Positions 1 through 13,948 of a stretch of DNA of 64,000 nt are shown piece after piece. Within the stretch, counting starts at the first letter, position 1. Each line of letters starts with the position of its first letter. Below the pieces are notes generated by a model. The model was not told where the DNA came from and made no database searches. It worked only from the letters and a program-made list of their open reading frames with translations. The DNA comes from Rhodothermales bacterium (lineage in GTDB: Bacteria > Bacteroidota > Rhodothermia > Rhodothermales > UBA10348): positions 1 through 64,000 of the forward strand of contig JANQQV010000026.1 in assembly GCA_028284865.1 (NCBI GenBank). Reading direction: 5' to 3'. The position numbers and the translations under genes were made by a program.

Positions 1-1
1 G

Positions 2-157
2 CTTCCTGATGGCGTCGAGATGGTCATGCCTGGTGACAACACGCAGTTCAAGGTGAAGCTGATTGTGCCGGTTGCCATGGAGCAGGGCCTTCGCTTCGCC
101 ATCCGCGAAGGCGGCCGTACCGTCGGCGCCGGGGTTGTATCCAAGATCCTGGACTAA
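2..157 (+). CDS. tuf: Elongation factor Tu, C-terminal end (partial)
   Basis: The window opens inside this gene; the last 51 codons are readable up to TAA. The protein is the GTPase that delivers aminoacyl-tRNA to the ribosome. The visible part is the end of beta-barrel domain 3, with the family's conserved stretches [23 protein letters not shown] and the closing GRTVGAGVV followed by KILD. The downstream neighbours tRNA-Trp, secE, nusG and rplK are the usual partners of a tuf copy in many bacteria, which supports the call. The 5' part lies outside the window. Confidence 0.97.
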   Translation, partial: LPDGVEMVMPGDNTQFKVKLIVPVAMEQGLRFAIREGGRTVGAGVVSKILD

Positions 158-163
158 ACGTCC

Positions 164-263
164 GGAATTCGCTCTCTCAGCGTTCGGCTTCGGCTCGCTG
201 CATTGCGGCGTACTCCAGTACGCCTCATTAGCTCGCCTCGCCCGCCTCGACAGATCGAATTCC
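164..263 (+). repeat. Palindrome-rich spacer after tuf
   Basis: The arms GGAATTCG (164-171) and CGAATTCC (256-263) are perfectly complementary and enclose an 8-bp perfect hairpin, GGCGTACT-cc-AGTACGCC (207-224). A run of five T follows shortly after (about 270). It may act as the tuf terminator or be a copy of a dispersed intergenic element. Only the sequence symmetry is seen; the role is inferred. Confidence 0.4.
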
Positions 264-317
264 AACTCGTTTTTCGGGAGGGGATCTTCTCCCCCGTAAA
301 ACACCAACTCGCACATC

Positions 318-343
318 GCCGAGGGTCGGATACGGCCCTCGGC
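318..343 (+). other. Hairpin just upstream of tRNA-Trp
   Basis: GCCGAGGG (318-325) and CCCTCGGC (336-343) form a perfect 8-bp stem with a 10-nt loop, ending 10 bases before the tRNA. It could mark a processing site for the tRNA 5' end. No T-run follows, so a terminator is less likely. Confidence 0.35.
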
Positions 344-352
344 ACCTGTGCA

Positions 353-426
<74 letters not shown>

Positions 427-511
427 CATTAGACGGTTCAGGCCGTCAAGACCGGAACGTTCCCTTCGGAACCACCGGCTCCTACTACAGCATCAATAAA
501 GAAGGAAAGAC

Positions 512-694
512 ATGGCTGGCATCGGCAATTACATGCAGGAAGTTGGCAAGGAGATGCGCAAGGTCACATGGCCGACGCAGAAAGAGCTGATTAGCAGCAC
601 GATGGTTACCATCGTTGCCTCGATCATCATCGCTCTCTTCATTTTCGGCACTGATCGCGTGATCAGCACGGTTCTTGAAGTCATCTACGGCTGA
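512..694 (+). CDS. secE: Preprotein translocase subunit SecE
   Basis: This is a 60-residue short-form SecE, the small clamp subunit of the SecYEG channel in the inner membrane. An amphipathic N-terminal helix carries the hallmark VGKEMRKVTWPTQKEL, followed by one membrane segment (about residues 30-55). A purine-rich AAGGAAAG lies just upstream of the ATG. Like most Bacteroidota and Gram-positive forms it has one transmembrane helix rather than the three of E. coli. It sits directly before nusG, as in almost all bacteria. Confidence 0.96.
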   Translation: MAGIGNYMQEVGKEMRKVTWPTQKELISSTMVTIVASIIIALFIFGTDRVISTVLEVIYG

Positions 695-759
695 TTGGAC
701 GCCTCTCCGCTGATTTCACCCATTCAATCCGCACGTCCATGGATGCTGCCAAAGGAAAT

Positions 760-1296
760 ATGATTCGGAAGTGGTACGTACTGCGCACCTTCTCCGGTCA
801 TGAGAAGAAAGTCAAAGAGTACCTCGAAGAGGAGCTGGATCGTCTCGGCATGCTCGAAAAGATGCCGGAGATCATGATTCCGACCGAAACCGTCTTCGAA
901 ATGCGCGCTGGCAAGAAGCGTACCCGCGAAAAGAACTTCTTCCCGGGCTACATCCTGGTCAACGCCATCCTCGACAAGGAGCTGATGCACATCCTGTCTG
1001 GCGTTCCTTCCGTGGTCGGATTCTTGACCACCGGCGATGAGCCCACTCCGCTGCGACCGGACGAAGTCAACCGGATCCTCGGCAAGATGGACGAAGTTCG
1101 GGATGCGGGCGAGCAGCCGGAGATCCCCTTCAAGGATGGCGATGCCGTCAAGGTCGTCGATGGTCCATTCAACAACTTCAACGGCGTGGTCGAAGAGGTC
1201 TATCCGGACAAGATGAAAGTCCGCGTGATGGTGTCCATCTTCGGTCGCAAGACGCCGCTAGAGCTCGACTATCTGCAGGTCGAGCACGAAGAGTAA
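760..1296 (+). CDS. nusG: Transcription termination/antitermination protein NusG
   Basis: NusG (178 aa from this start) binds the RNA polymerase clamp and links transcription to Rho or to the ribosome. The N-terminal NGN domain begins KWYVLRTFSGHEKKVKEYL and includes the FPGYILV core. The C-terminal KOW domain follows with FKDGDAVKVVDGPF and a VMVSIFGRKTPLEL ending. An in-frame ATG at 739 would add seven residues. I prefer 760 because GGA lies three bases upstream of it and family members start right at this strand, but 739 cannot be excluded. It is followed by rplK after a 140-base spacer. Confidence 0.95.
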   Translation: MIRKWYVLRTFSGHEKKVKEYLEEELDRLGMLEKMPEIMIPTETVFEMRAGKKRTREKNFFPGYILVNAILDKELMHILSGVPSVVGFLTTGDEPTPLRPDEVNRILGKMDEVRDAGEQPEIPFKDGDAVKVVDGPFNNFNGVVEEVYPDKMKVRVMVSIFGRKTPLELDYLQVEHEE

Positions 1297-1436
1297 TTCC
1301 TTCTAGGAATATTCACTGTCCGGTACTTGTTAACCGGAACCGGGCACATGGCAGGCTGTTAATGATCGGCTTGCGCAATTTAGCAACCAAACCAGAGCGG
1401 GAGCCGCTTCCATACGGCGTTTGAACCGCGAACGAC

Positions 1437-1877
1437 ATGGCAAAGAAAATCGACGGCTACATCAAGCTGCAGATCCGGGCAGGTCAGGCATCGCCGGCAC
1501 CCCCGATCGGTCCAGCGCTTGGTCAGAAAGGCGTCAATATCATGGAATTCTGCAAAGCCTTCAACGCGGCCACGCAGGATCGGATGGGACTCATCCTTCC
1601 AGTAGTCATCACCGTCTACGCGGACAAGTCCTTCACCTTCATCGTCAAGAGCCCGCCGGCCGCTGTTCTCTTGAAGAACGCTGCCAAGATCAAGTCCGGC
1701 GCGGCAGACCCCCTGCGTGAAAACGTCGGTTCGGTAACCTGGGATCAGTGCCGGGATATCGCCGAGCAGAAAATGCAGGACCTCAACGCATTTGACCTGG
1801 ACCAGGGCGCTCGCATGATTGCGGGAACCGCTCGTTCCATGGGCATCAAGGTCAAGGGAGCCCCCAAGGCCAGCTGA
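1437..1877 (+). CDS. rplK: 50S ribosomal protein L11
   Basis: This protein of 146 residues is the usual L11 length. It forms part of the GTPase-associated centre on 23S rRNA. The N-terminal domain shows the proline-rich switch [19 protein letters not shown]. The C-terminal RNA-binding domain has the conserved [19 protein letters not shown] and ends [12 protein letters not shown]. It is the first gene of the rplKAJL block after nusG. No clear Shine-Dalgarno sequence precedes the ATG, as is common in this lineage. Confidence 0.97.
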   Translation: MAKKIDGYIKLQIRAGQASPAPPIGPALGQKGVNIMEFCKAFNAATQDRMGLILPVVITVYADKSFTFIVKSPPAAVLLKNAAKIKSGAADPLRENVGSVTWDQCRDIAEQKMQDLNAFDLDQGARMIAGTARSMGIKVKGAPKAS

Positions 1878-1986
1878 CACGCTCTAGCTAGCCTGGACGT
1901 GTAGTCTGGGATCGGGGCATATCCATCACCTGCGGGAGCCTTTCGTCAACGGACGAGGCGTCGGTACCGCAAAGATCATTCGAAAC

Positions 1987-2697
1987 ATGGCCAAGAAAGG
2001 AAAACGTTTCCGCGCCGCCCAAGAGTTGCTCTCGCAGCTGGAAGGGCCGGTTGGTGTAGCGGAAGCGGCAGAACTCGTAAAGAAAACGGCGTCCGCCAAG
2101 TTCGACGAATCCGTCGACCTGGATGTACGCCTCGGTGTCGACCCGCGTCACGCTGACCAGATGGTCCGCGGAACGGTCGCGCTGCCTCACGGAACCGGTA
2201 AAGACGTTCGCGTCCTCGTACTTGCCAGCGAAGGCAAGCAGCAGGAGGCTCGTGATGCCGGTGCTGACCACGTCGGTCTGGACGACATGGCAGACAAGAT
2301 CCAGAAGCAGGGATGGACGGACTTCGATGTCGTCATCGCTACTCCTGACGTCATGGCCGTTGTCGGTAAGCTCGGTCGCGTGCTCGGTCCCCGTGGTCTC
2401 ATGCCGAACCCGAAGAGTGGTACGGTCACCATGGACCTGGCTGCAGCCGTCGCCGAAGTCAAGGCCGGTAAGATCGACTTCCGTGTCGACAAGGCTGGAA
2501 TTCTGCACACGTCCATTGGCAAGGCGTCTTTCTCAGCGGATCAGCTGGCAGAGAACGCTGAAGCCTTCCTGAAAGAAATCCTGCGTCTGCGTCCCGCAGC
2601 CGCCAAAGGCACGTATCTGCGCTCGATCACCATGTCGACGACGATGGGCCCGGGCATCCCGATGGATCGCTCCCAGGTCGCCTCATCGCTGCGCTAA
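1987..2697 (+). CDS. rplA: 50S ribosomal protein L1
   Basis: This 236-residue protein is the normal size for bacterial L1, which binds helices 76-78 of 23S rRNA (the L1 stalk) and helps release deacylated tRNA. Family landmarks are the [22 protein letters not shown] strand region, the [18 protein letters not shown] motif at the centre and the C-terminal TMGPGIPMD. It follows rplK by 109 bases. In E. coli L1 represses its own operon; a matching leader structure was not identified here. Confidence 0.97.
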   Translation: MAKKGKRFRAAQELLSQLEGPVGVAEAAELVKKTASAKFDESVDLDVRLGVDPRHADQMVRGTVALPHGTGKDVRVLVLASEGKQQEARDAGADHVGLDDMADKIQKQGWTDFDVVIATPDVMAVVGKLGRVLGPRGLMPNPKSGTVTMDLAAAVAEVKAGKIDFRVDKAGILHTSIGKASFSADQLAENAEAFLKEILRLRPAAAKGTYLRSITMSTTMGPGIPMDRSQVASSLR

Positions 2698-2743
2698 GTG
2701 TCCCTTCTGAACGGCCCCGAGGGGCAATAGACTGACTGAAATC

Positions 2744-3274
2744 ATGGCAATGACCAGAACACAGAAGGAGGCGGCTGTAGACCAGCTTGTTGAGAAGCTC
2801 GAGCAGACGCCGACCATCTATATCACCAATTACTCCGGTCTCACGGTTGAGCAGGCGACGGAACTCCGTACCCGCTTCCGCGAAGCCGGTGTTGAATACA
2901 AAGTCATCAAGAACACCATGCTGCGTCTCGCAATGGAGCGCATCGGTGGATACGACGACGTATTCGAAACGCTGCATGGCCCGACAGCCATCGCGTTCTC
3001 CGAAGAGCCTTCCGCTCCCGGACGTGTCATCAAGAAGTATCTCGAAGAGACGAAAGGCGAGCTTCCTGAGCTGAAAGGCGCCCATGTAGAAGGTGCGGTA
3101 TACCACGCCGACGCCCTCGACATGCTGGCTGCCCTCAAGTCGAAAGAGGAGCTCATCGGGGAAATCATCACACTGCTGCAGTCGCCGATCACGAACATCG
3201 TCAGCGGCCTGCAGGCCCAGGGTGGCAACCTTGTGGGAGCCATCAAGACGATCGCCGAAAAGGCCGAGGCCTAG
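2744..3274 (+). CDS. rplJ: 50S ribosomal protein L10
   Basis: L10 (176 aa) anchors L7/L12 dimers on the ribosomal stalk. The N-terminal domain carries the conserved [17 protein letters not shown] and [13 protein letters not shown]. The C-terminal helix that holds L12 is seen near residues 135-170. The gap to rplA is only 46 bases and contains a small GCCCC/GGGGC hairpin, so there is no room for a full L10 autoregulatory leader of the E. coli type. The protein lies directly upstream of its partner rplL. Confidence 0.96.
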   Translation: MAMTRTQKEAAVDQLVEKLEQTPTIYITNYSGLTVEQATELRTRFREAGVEYKVIKNTMLRLAMERIGGYDDVFETLHGPTAIAFSEEPSAPGRVIKKYLEETKGELPELKGAHVEGAVYHADALDMLAALKSKEELIGEIITLLQSPITNIVSGLQAQGGNLVGAIKTIAEKAEA

Positions 3275-3389
3275 TCGACGGTCCCGTCGTCCGCAGCCGC
3301 GGTCGACTCCGGAAACGGATTTCCATAAACCCTTAATCGGCAGCCGAGCCCCTTCAGGGCGCAGACAGCTGCAGGAGAAAGAAAAAAAC

Positions 3390-3770
3390 ATGGCAGATAT
3401 CAAAGAACTCGCTGAATCGCTGGTCGGCCTCACGATCAAAGAAGCCAACGAACTTGCTCAGCTCCTCGAAGACGAGTACGGCATCAAGCCTGCTGCTGCA
3501 GCTGTAGCTGTTGCAGGTCCTGCAGGTGGCGACGGCGCTGCTGGCGGTGGCGAAGAGCAGACCGAATTCGACGTGATCCTCAAGTCGGCTGGCGACAAGA
3601 AGATCAACGTGATCAAGGAAGTCCGCGGCATCACCGGTCTTGGCCTCAAAGAAGCCAAGGAAATGGTCGATGGCGCACCTTCGACGATCAAAGAGCAGGT
3701 TTCCAAAGACGAAGCCGAAGAGCTCAAAGCGAAGCTGGAAGGCGCCGGAGCAGAAGTCGAGCTCAAGTAA
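3390..3770 (+). CDS. rplL: 50S ribosomal protein L7/L12
   Basis: This stalk protein of 126 residues recruits translation GTPases. The N-terminal dimerisation helix ([20 protein letters not shown]) is followed by an Ala/Gly-rich hinge. The highly conserved C-terminal domain shows [35 protein letters not shown] and a VELK end. The open frame extends far upstream, but ATG 3390 is chosen because a GGAG sits 12-15 bases before it and homologues begin here. Its position between rplJ and rpoB is standard. Confidence 0.97.
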   Translation: MADIKELAESLVGLTIKEANELAQLLEDEYGIKPAAAAVAVAGPAGGDGAAGGGEEQTEFDVILKSAGDKKINVIKEVRGITGLGLKEAKEMVDGAPSTIKEQVSKDEAEELKAKLEGAGAEVELK

Positions 3771-3814
3771 CCGACTTCCGGTGCAGCTTCCGAACAGCTG
3801 ACGCCGAATGACCT

Positions 3815-3841
3815 GGCCGGTCCCGGATTCCGGGGCCGGCT
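3815..3841 (+). terminator. rplL-rpoB intergenic hairpin, likely attenuator
   Basis: A 12-bp stem (one G-T wobble inside and one at the base) has the arms GGCCGGTCCCGG (3815-3826) and CCGGGGCCGGCT (3830-3841), a three-base loop, and TTTC at its end. It lies 45 nt downstream of the rplL stop and 72 nt upstream of rpoB. A partial terminator at this place sets the ratio of ribosomal proteins to RNA polymerase in E. coli. The same role here is inferred from position. Confidence 0.6.
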
Positions 3842-3912
3842 TTCGGCGGTTCAAACAGGTCTCCCATTGACCCTCGGGTCATCCTCATTCCTCAACGGTA
3901 ACTGACCGCACC

Positions 3913-6900
3913 ATGCCCAAGGTAAAGAGTCAAGCCGTGCGCTCCACGTTCGCGCGCATCAAGACCATCAAGGACTATCCGGATTTTCTGGACGTCCAAC
4001 TGCAGTCGTTTCACGACTTCGTCCAGGATCACATTCCGCCTGAAGAGCGCGAGAATGTTGGTCTGCAGGCGGTATTCAGTGAGCACTTCCCGATCAATGA
4101 CAGTCGGGAGCGCTACACGCTCGAGTTCATCCAGTACGGTCTGGATGCACCGAAGCACTCCGTAGAGGAATGCATCGCTCAGGGACTGTCGTTTTCGGTA
4201 CCTCTCAAGGCCAAGCTTCGCCTGTCTTCGAAAGAAGACGAGGATGAAGATGAGGCGGAAGAGGCCATCGAACAGGAAGTTTACCTGGGTAACCTTCCGT
4301 TCATGACCGAGCGCGGTACGTTCGTGATCAACGGCGCCGAGCGCGTCGTGGTCTCGCAGCTGCACCGTTCGCCAGGCGTCTTCTTCGGTCAGAGCAAGCA
4401 CCCGAACGGGACCGATCTCTACTCCGCTCGAGTGATTCCTTTCCGCGGTTCGTGGATTGAATTCTCGACGGATGTGGGCAACATGATGTGGGCCTACATC
4501 GACCGGAAGAAGAAGCTTCCTGTGACCACGCTGCTGCGTGCGCTCGGTTATTCTTCCAACGAGGAGATCGTGAACCTCTTCGATCTGGCAGACACGATTT
4601 CTGCCAAGACGAAGAAGTCGTTCAAGAATGCCGTTGGTCGCAAGCTGGCTGCCACGGTGTCGATCGAGCGCATGACGGAAGTCGTCGACGAGGACACCGG
4701 TGAAGTCATCGAGCAGCGTATCGAGCGCGAAGTGATCCTGCCTGCTCAGCACGAAGTCACCGAGGAAGACTACGACAAGCTGAAAGAGGCCGAGATCGAC
4801 AAGATTCACCTCGTCCGTGAGGAGACCGAGGAGAACGAGCTCGACAAGACGACCCTGATCAACACGCTGAAGAAGGATCCGACGCACTCTGAGAAAGAGG
4901 CGCTTGAGTACCTCTATCTCCAGCTGCGCGGAACGGAAGCACCGGATCAGGACACCGCTCGCGGTGTTCTCGAGCGCCTGTTCTTCAGCGACAAGCGCTA
5001 CGATCTGGGCGAAGTTGGTCGCTACCGCATCAACTCCCGCCTTCGTCTCGACGAAGACAAGAAACTCCAGACGCTGTCCCGCAACGACATTCTGGCCATC
5101 ATCGGCGAGCTGATCAGCTTGCAGAATGGCAAGAGCAACGTTGACGACATCGACCACCTCGGCAATCGCCGTGTGCGTTCGGTAGGGGAGCAGCTCGCAT
5201 CACAGTTCTCGCTCGGTATGGCCCGTATGGCTCGTACCATCAAGGAGCGCATGAACCTCCGTGATGCAGACAAATTCACGCCGCAGGACCTGGTCAACGC
5301 TCGTACTGTTTCGAGCGTCATCAACACGTTCTTCGGTACGAACCAGCTGAGCCAGTTCATGGATCAGACCAACCCGCTCGCGGAGCTGACGCACAAGCGT
5401 CGTATGTCCGCACTGGGTCCAGGTGGTCTGACGCGTGAGCGCGCTGGCTTCGAGGTTCGTGACGTTCACTACACGCACTACGGCCGCCTTTGCCCGATTG
5501 AGACCCCGGAGGGTCCGAACATCGGTCTGATTTCGTCCTTGTGTGTGCACGCTCGCATCAACGACTACGGGTTCATCGAAACCCCTTACCGCGTCGTCAA
5601 GAAGGGCAAGGTCTCCAAGTCGATCGAATTCCTCTCTGCTGAGCAGGAAGATCAGGCCATGATTGCCCAGGCAAACGCGCCGATCGACGACAAAGGCAAC
5701 TTCGTCAACAAGTTCGTCCGCTGTCGTAAGCGGGGTGACTTCCCGATCGTGGAGCCGTCCGAGATCCAGTACATGGACATCTCGCCGAACCAGATCGTGT
5801 CGCCTGCGGCTTCGCTGATTCCGTTCCTTGAGCACGATGACGCCAACCGCGCCCTGATGGGCTCGAACATGCAGCGCCAGGCTGTGCCGCTGCTGCGTGC
5901 CGAGGCTCCGCTGGTCGGAACCGGTCTCGAAGGCCGCGTCGCCCGCGACTCCCGCGCTGTTCTCGTGGCAGAAGGCAAAGGTGTTGTTGAGTATGTCGAC
6001 GCCCGCGAGATCCGCGTTCGCTATGATCGTTCGAAGGACGAGGAAGTGCTCTCATTCGACGAGCCGGTCAAGTCGTACTCGCTGACGAAATTCCGTCGTA
6101 CCAACCAGGATACGGCCGTCAACCAGCGTCCGATTGTCAAGGTCGGCGATCGCGTCGAAGAGAACACCATCCTCACGGACGGATTCTCCACGGACAACGG
6201 TGAACTGGCGCTTGGAAAGAACGTGCTCGTGGCCTTCATGCCATGGCGCGGATACAACTTCGAGGATGCCATCGTCATCTCGGAGCGCCTTGTTGCAGAC
6301 GACGTCTACACCTCGATCCACATCGAGGAATTCGAACTCCAGGTTCGTGACACGAAGCGTGGTGAGGAAGAGCTCACCCGTGAAATCCCGAACGTCTCGG
6401 AAGAAGCTACCAAAGACCTCGACGAGCGCGGAATCATCCGCGTTGGCGCCGAAGTCAAGGCCGGCGACATCATTGTCGGTAAGATCACGCCGAAAGGCGA
6501 GACCGATCCGACGCCGGAAGAGAAGCTTCTCCGTGCCATCTTCGGCGACAAAGCCGGAGACGTGAAAGATGCCTCCCTGAAAGCGCCTCCGGGCATGAAG
6601 GGTGTGGTCATCGATACCAAGCTGTTCAGCCGTCGCAAGCTGGATCCAGCGTCCAAAAAGGAAGAGAACAAACGTCTGGCCGAAATCGAGAAGGATCTCG
6701 AACTGGCCATGGCCGAACTGGTCTCCACGTTCTGGGACAAGTTCTTCGGACTGCTTGAAGGCAAGAAGGCGAAGGACCTGGTCAAGCGTAACGGCGAAGT
6801 TCTCGTCTCCGAAGGCGCGAAGATCGACAAGAAGAAGTTCAAGGATGTCAATCCGCTGGACGTCGATCCGCGTTGCGCCTTCACTGGTGATGAGAAGCTG

Positions 6901-7740
6901 GATGCCAGCGTCAAGAAGATGATCCGCAACTTCGAGCGGGCTCATCGCAACGTCGAAGGCGGCGCAAAGCGCGACAAGCACCAGGTGCAGATGGGCGACG
7001 AACTCCCACCGGGAATCGTCCAGCTAGCCAAGGTCTATGTCGCCAAGAAGCGCAAGATCTCGGTTGGTGACAAGATGGCCGGTCGTCACGGTAACAAGGG
7101 TGTTATCGCGAAGATCGTTCCTCAGGAAGACATGCCGTTCCTCGAAGACGGAACGCCTGTCGACATCGTGCTCAACCCGCTGGGCGTGCCTTCCCGAATG
7201 AACCTCGGTCAGATCTACGAAACCCTCCTCGGATGGGCTGGCAAGAAGCTCGGAACGAACTTCGCCACGCCGATCTTCGACGGAGCCAAGGTTTCTGACG
7301 TAGAGGAGACCATGAAGAGGGCCGGTCTTCCTGTCGACGGTCGTACGCAGCTGTACGATGGTCGCACGGGATCACCATTCGACCAGCAGACGACGGTCGG
7401 ATACATCTACATGCTGAAGCTGAGCCACCTCGTGGACGACAAGCTGCATGCCCGTTCGATTGGGCCGTACTCGCTCATCACCCAGCAGCCGCTTGGTGGT
7501 AAGGCGCAGTTCGGTGGCCAGCGTCTCGGGGAGATGGAGGTCTGGGCATTGTATGCCTATGGCGCTTCCAACGTGCTCCAGGAGATGCTGACCTACAAGT
7601 CGGACGACGTGCAGGGCCGTTCCAAGGCCTACGAATGCATCGTGAAGGGCGAAAACATGCCGGAAGCCGGCACGCCAGAGTCCTTCAACGTCCTCGTTCG
7701 CGAATTGCAGGGGCTGGGTCTGGAAGTCAATCTCGACTGA
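3913..7740 (+). CDS. rpoB: DNA-directed RNA polymerase subunit beta
   Basis: The beta subunit (1275 aa) forms one pincer of the RNA polymerase core and part of the active centre. The full order of family landmarks is present: the N-terminal protrusion and lobe, the rifampicin pocket (about residues 475-505) reading [18 protein letters not shown] then MSALG, the GRHGNKGV region, and a C-terminal clamp with [20 protein letters not shown]. The rifampicin cluster keeps the residues of sensitive enzymes (Q, D, H and S at the E. coli 513, 516, 526 and 531 positions). rpoC follows after 46 bases, so both are surely co-transcribed. Confidence 0.98.
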   Translation: MPKVKSQAVRSTFARIKTIKDYPDFLDVQLQSFHDFVQDHIPPEERENVGLQAVFSEHFPINDSRERYTLEFIQYGLDAPKHSVEECIAQGLSFSVPLKAKLRLSSKEDEDEDEAEEAIEQEVYLGNLPFMTERGTFVINGAERVVVSQLHRSPGVFFGQSKHPNGTDLYSARVIPFRGSWIEFSTDVGNMMWAYIDRKKKLPVTTLLRALGYSSNEEIVNLFDLADTISAKTKKSFKNAVGRKLAATVSIERMTEVVDEDTGEVIEQRIEREVILPAQHEVTEEDYDKLKEAEIDKIHLVREETEENELDKTTLINTLKKDPTHSEKEALEYLYLQLRGTEAPDQDTARGVLERLFFSDKRYDLGEVGRYRINSRLRLDEDKKLQTLSRNDILAIIGELISLQNGKSNVDDIDHLGNRRVRSVGEQLASQFSLGMARMARTIKERMNLRDADKFTPQDLVNARTVSSVINTFFGTNQLSQFMDQTNPLAELTHKRRMSALGPGGLTRERAGFEVRDVHYTHYGRLCPIETPEGPNIGLISSLCVHARINDYGFIETPYRVVKKGKVSKSIEFLSAEQEDQAMIAQANAPIDDKGNFVNKFVRCRKRGDFPIVEPSEIQYMDISPNQIVSPAASLIPFLEHDDANRALMGSNMQRQAVPLLRAEAPLVGTGLEGRVARDSRAVLVAEGKGVVEYVDAREIRVRYDRSKDEEVLSFDEPVKSYSLTKFRRTNQDTAVNQRPIVKVGDRVEENTILTDGFSTDNGELALGKNVLVAFMPWRGYNFEDAIVISERLVADDVYTSIHIEEFELQVRDTKRGEEELTREIPNVSEEATKDLDERGIIRVGAEVKAGDIIVGKITPKGETDPTPEEKLLRAIFGDKAGDVKDASLKAPPGMKGVVIDTKLFSRRKLDPASKKEENKRLAEIEKDLELAMAELVSTFWDKFFGLLEGKKAKDLVKRNGEVLVSEGAKIDKKKFKDVNPLDVDPRCAFTGDEKLDASVKKMIRNFERAHRNVEGGAKRDKHQVQMGDELPPGIVQLAKVYVAKKRKISVGDKMAGRHGNKGVIAKIVPQEDMPFLEDGTPVDIVLNPLGVPSRMNLGQIYETLLGWAGKKLGTNFATPIFDGAKVSDVEETMKRAGLPVDGRTQLYDGRTGSPFDQQTTVGYIYMLKLSHLVDDKLHARSIGPYSLITQQPLGGKAQFGGQRLGEMEVWALYAYGASNVLQEMLTYKSDDVQGRSKAYECIVKGENMPEAGTPESFNVLVRELQGLGLEVNLD

Positions 7741-7786
7741 TCCTTCCAGCCGCCGTCCCCACGCATCCTAACCTTCGTATTCCGAT

Positions 7787-12067
<4,281 letters not shown>

Positions 12068-12137
12068 CCATGGGACGCGGGCCGCGTTCTGAAGTGAACG
12101 TTCCGTCGTCGTAACGAACATGGCCAAAGGCCTACTT

Positions 12138-12173
12138 ATGGGCGCGGCTGCCGCAGGCAGCCGCGCCCATTTT
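12138..12173 (+). terminator. Rho-independent terminator of the rpoBC operon
   Basis: A perfect 15-bp stem has arms ATGGGCGCGGCTGCC (12138-12152) and its complement (12156-12170), a GCA loop and then TTT. It starts 70 bases after the rpoC stop codon. Confidence 0.9.
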
Positions 12174-12415
12174 CGTTCATCCACTTGGTGACGATAACCT
12201 CGAAAAGGCGGGTGTTACTTCCGCAGGTTGTTTCAGCGGCTTTCCGAATGACCGGGGAATGAACCCGGCACGATCCGGGACCGAGATTTAACACGATCAC
12301 CACGAGGTGGGCGCATCCTCGAACTAAGGTCCTCGTACTGACCCGCATTCGACACCCCAGACTGATTCACCACCAAGACAGATTGACCTCCTAGACAGGG
12401 GCACTGCTTCTCTAC
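12174..12415. other. Gene-free spacer after rpoC terminator
   Basis: Together with 12068-12137 this makes about 350 bases without a gene. I see no credible reading frame, tRNA or strong palindrome beyond the rpoC terminator. The stretch probably carries the promoter of the small membrane protein at 12416, but no clear -35/-10 pair could be chosen. Confidence 0.4.
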
Positions 12416-12730
12416 ATGCTACGCGACATTTACTTATTTGCAGGCGGCATCGGCACGTTCATGATCGCCATCGGCATGTTCGTCACGTTTATCGGTTGGT
12501 GGATGGCTGTTACCGAGTCGGTGACACGTGAGGGCCTGAGCCTCGTGACTCGCACCGTTCTTGTCGTCGCTACCTCGCTTTTCCCTCCGATGGGAATTCT
12601 GGTGGTCTCCTGGTTCATCAGGAAGGATCGCAAAACGGTCTCCAAGGCCATGAAGGCCATCAAGATTGGCCGTGCCTCTTCTGGCGCGCTGGGCTTACCC
12701 ACGTCACATCGGACTGCCAAGGCTGCCTGA
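12416..12730 (+). CDS. Small two-helix membrane protein, unknown function
   Basis: I do not recognise this 104-residue protein. It has two hydrophobic segments, about residues 6-30 (GGIGTFMIAIGMFVTFIGWW) and 44-67 (LVTRTVLVVATSLFPPMGIL), separated by a short polar loop. A basic tail rich in Lys and Arg (FIRKDRKTVSKAMKAIKIGR) follows. Both ends are probably cytoplasmic, by the positive-inside rule. It stands alone between the rpoC terminator and a convergent lipoprotein gene, nine bases away. Coding is supported by the clear membrane pattern, but no family is assigned. Confidence 0.6.
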   Translation: MLRDIYLFAGGIGTFMIAIGMFVTFIGWWMAVTESVTREGLSLVTRTVLVVATSLFPPMGILVVSWFIRKDRKTVSKAMKAIKIGRASSGALGLPTSHRTAKAA

Positions 12731-12739
12731 TCGATCGAT

Positions 12740-13681
12740 TCAGTCGCAGGCGACCACGATTCCGGAAACGACTTCGCGCTGGTAGGTAGCTCCAGTAGGA
12801 CGATTGAGTAGATCATCGCGAACGATGAAGGTACTTGATCCGCCCCCGTCCAGATTGAGCGCATCCTCGGCGTCAAATTCCAGCATCAAGCCAGCCAGTT
12901 CCTGAAGCGTCACGCCTCGACTGGCGCCTTGTCGACCATCCACGACCAGCAACAGCAGGTTGCCATCGTCATCAATTCCTGCAGCCGTTCGTGGGTGTAC
13001 GTCCGGGATGGTCGTGTGGAAGAAGACTTCCTCTTCTTCTGCAATGTTCACGGCCCCATCCACGACGATCATAGGGCCAGCTGCGAGGGCGTCTCGGGCA
13101 TTCCAATAGGCTCCGAGCGAGTCCTCCTGGCCGCTGTAAGGCACATCAGGCGCGTTGTCGACTGGTGCATCCCACCAGAACGAGGAGTCCTGCCTACTGC
13201 TGACCCAGCCAATACGTGCTTCGTCAGAAGCATCCAATCCAAGCGCAGAGCGCCGCACGGGATACCGGGCATCGCCTACAAAGACGCCCGGAGTTGCGGA
13301 ATGCTCGAAAGAGCCGTCGGCAATCAATAGCCCGATATGCTCGAATTGCGAGTCATTCTCCAGGAAATATCCGCCATTGACTCCCAAACAGGCTTGCTGG
13401 GATCGCACCATATCACTCACGGATTCTCTGCCATCGTCATCGGCGGAAGCCACAACGCGGACATCAATCGCGGGATCATTCAGGTTGATGCGCGCCAACC
13501 AGGCCTTCAAGGGAGCCGATTCGTCTTCTCCTGCGAAAACCTCAATGCCCGATGGAAGGCCCAGGCTCTCGCTTTGCTCGTCCCAGGTCATTGCCAACGG
13601 TCCGGTTGACGTGTGCGATGGCTCACACCCCGACATGACTACAAAGGCAGCAACGAGTACCGTGAAGCGTTGAATCCGCAT
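12740..13681 (-). CDS. Phosphodiester glycosidase (NAGPA)-family lipoprotein
   Basis: The 313-residue product starts with a lipoprotein signal and lipobox VMSGC (cysteine 19), so it should be anchored in the envelope. The rest resembles the NAGPA/DUF2233 fold, related to the enzyme that uncovers mannose-6-phosphate in animals. Landmarks are GVNGGYF, RTAAGIDDDGNLLLLVVDG and the closing ALNLDGGGSSTFIVRD. In bacteria such proteins are thought to cleave sugar phosphodiesters of the envelope; the substrate is unknown. It is divergent from the sigma-factor operon, with a 267-base shared control region. Confidence 0.85.
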   Translation of the reverse strand: MRIQRFTVLVAAFVVMSGCEPSHTSTGPLAMTWDEQSESLGLPSGIEVFAGEDESAPLKAWLARINLNDPAIDVRVVASADDDGRESVSDMVRSQQACLGVNGGYFLENDSQFEHIGLLIADGSFEHSATPGVFVGDARYPVRRSALGLDASDEARIGWVSSRQDSSFWWDAPVDNAPDVPYSGQEDSLGAYWNARDALAAGPMIVVDGAVNIAEEEEVFFHTTIPDVHPRTAAGIDDDGNLLLLVVDGRQGASRGVTLQELAGLMLEFDAEDALNLDGGGSSTFIVRDDLLNRPTGATYQREVVSGIVVACD

Positions 13682-13833
13682 GAGGGGTTGAAGGGTCAGA
13701 ACCGGGGCCGACCGATCGGCACACGTTCAGTGAGGGAGTCGCCAGCATTCGTCGAGTAGCCGGATTGACTGCGACGAATCTGCCCCGCAACATACGGCCT
13801 TTTCGGATTCGGAAGACAGTGGGAATCAACGTG

Positions 13834-13843
13834 ACAGCTGTCC
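13834..13843 (+). promoter_or_regulatory. Palindrome GACAGCTGTC, possible operator
   Basis: A perfect 10-bp palindrome lies in the divergent region before the ECF sigma gene. It has the same GACAG/CTGTC arms as the longer palindrome at 13914-13928, with zero instead of three central bases. Confidence 0.3.
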
Positions 13844-13913
13844 TGGCCAATGAGTCGGAATCAGAATCGGTGACACTGTTTAACTCGCCTTCCGTATCGT
13901 GCAAACCAATGCC

Positions 13914-13928
13914 GGACAGTGACTGTCC
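13914..13928 (+). promoter_or_regulatory. Palindrome upstream of ECF sigma gene, possible operator
   Basis: GGACAGT-g-ACTGTCC has perfect 7-bp arms around one base and ends 20 bases before the chosen ATG of the sigma factor. The placement suits an operator or a leader element in the 5' untranslated region. Function is inferred from symmetry and position only. Confidence 0.4.
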
Positions 13929-13948
13929 AATGGTTGACTCGGCCGATC

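Noticed and set aside
2698-2743. L10 autoregulatory leader before rplJ
   Set aside because: The spacer is only 46 bases and holds just a 5-bp hairpin, too small for the known leader fold.
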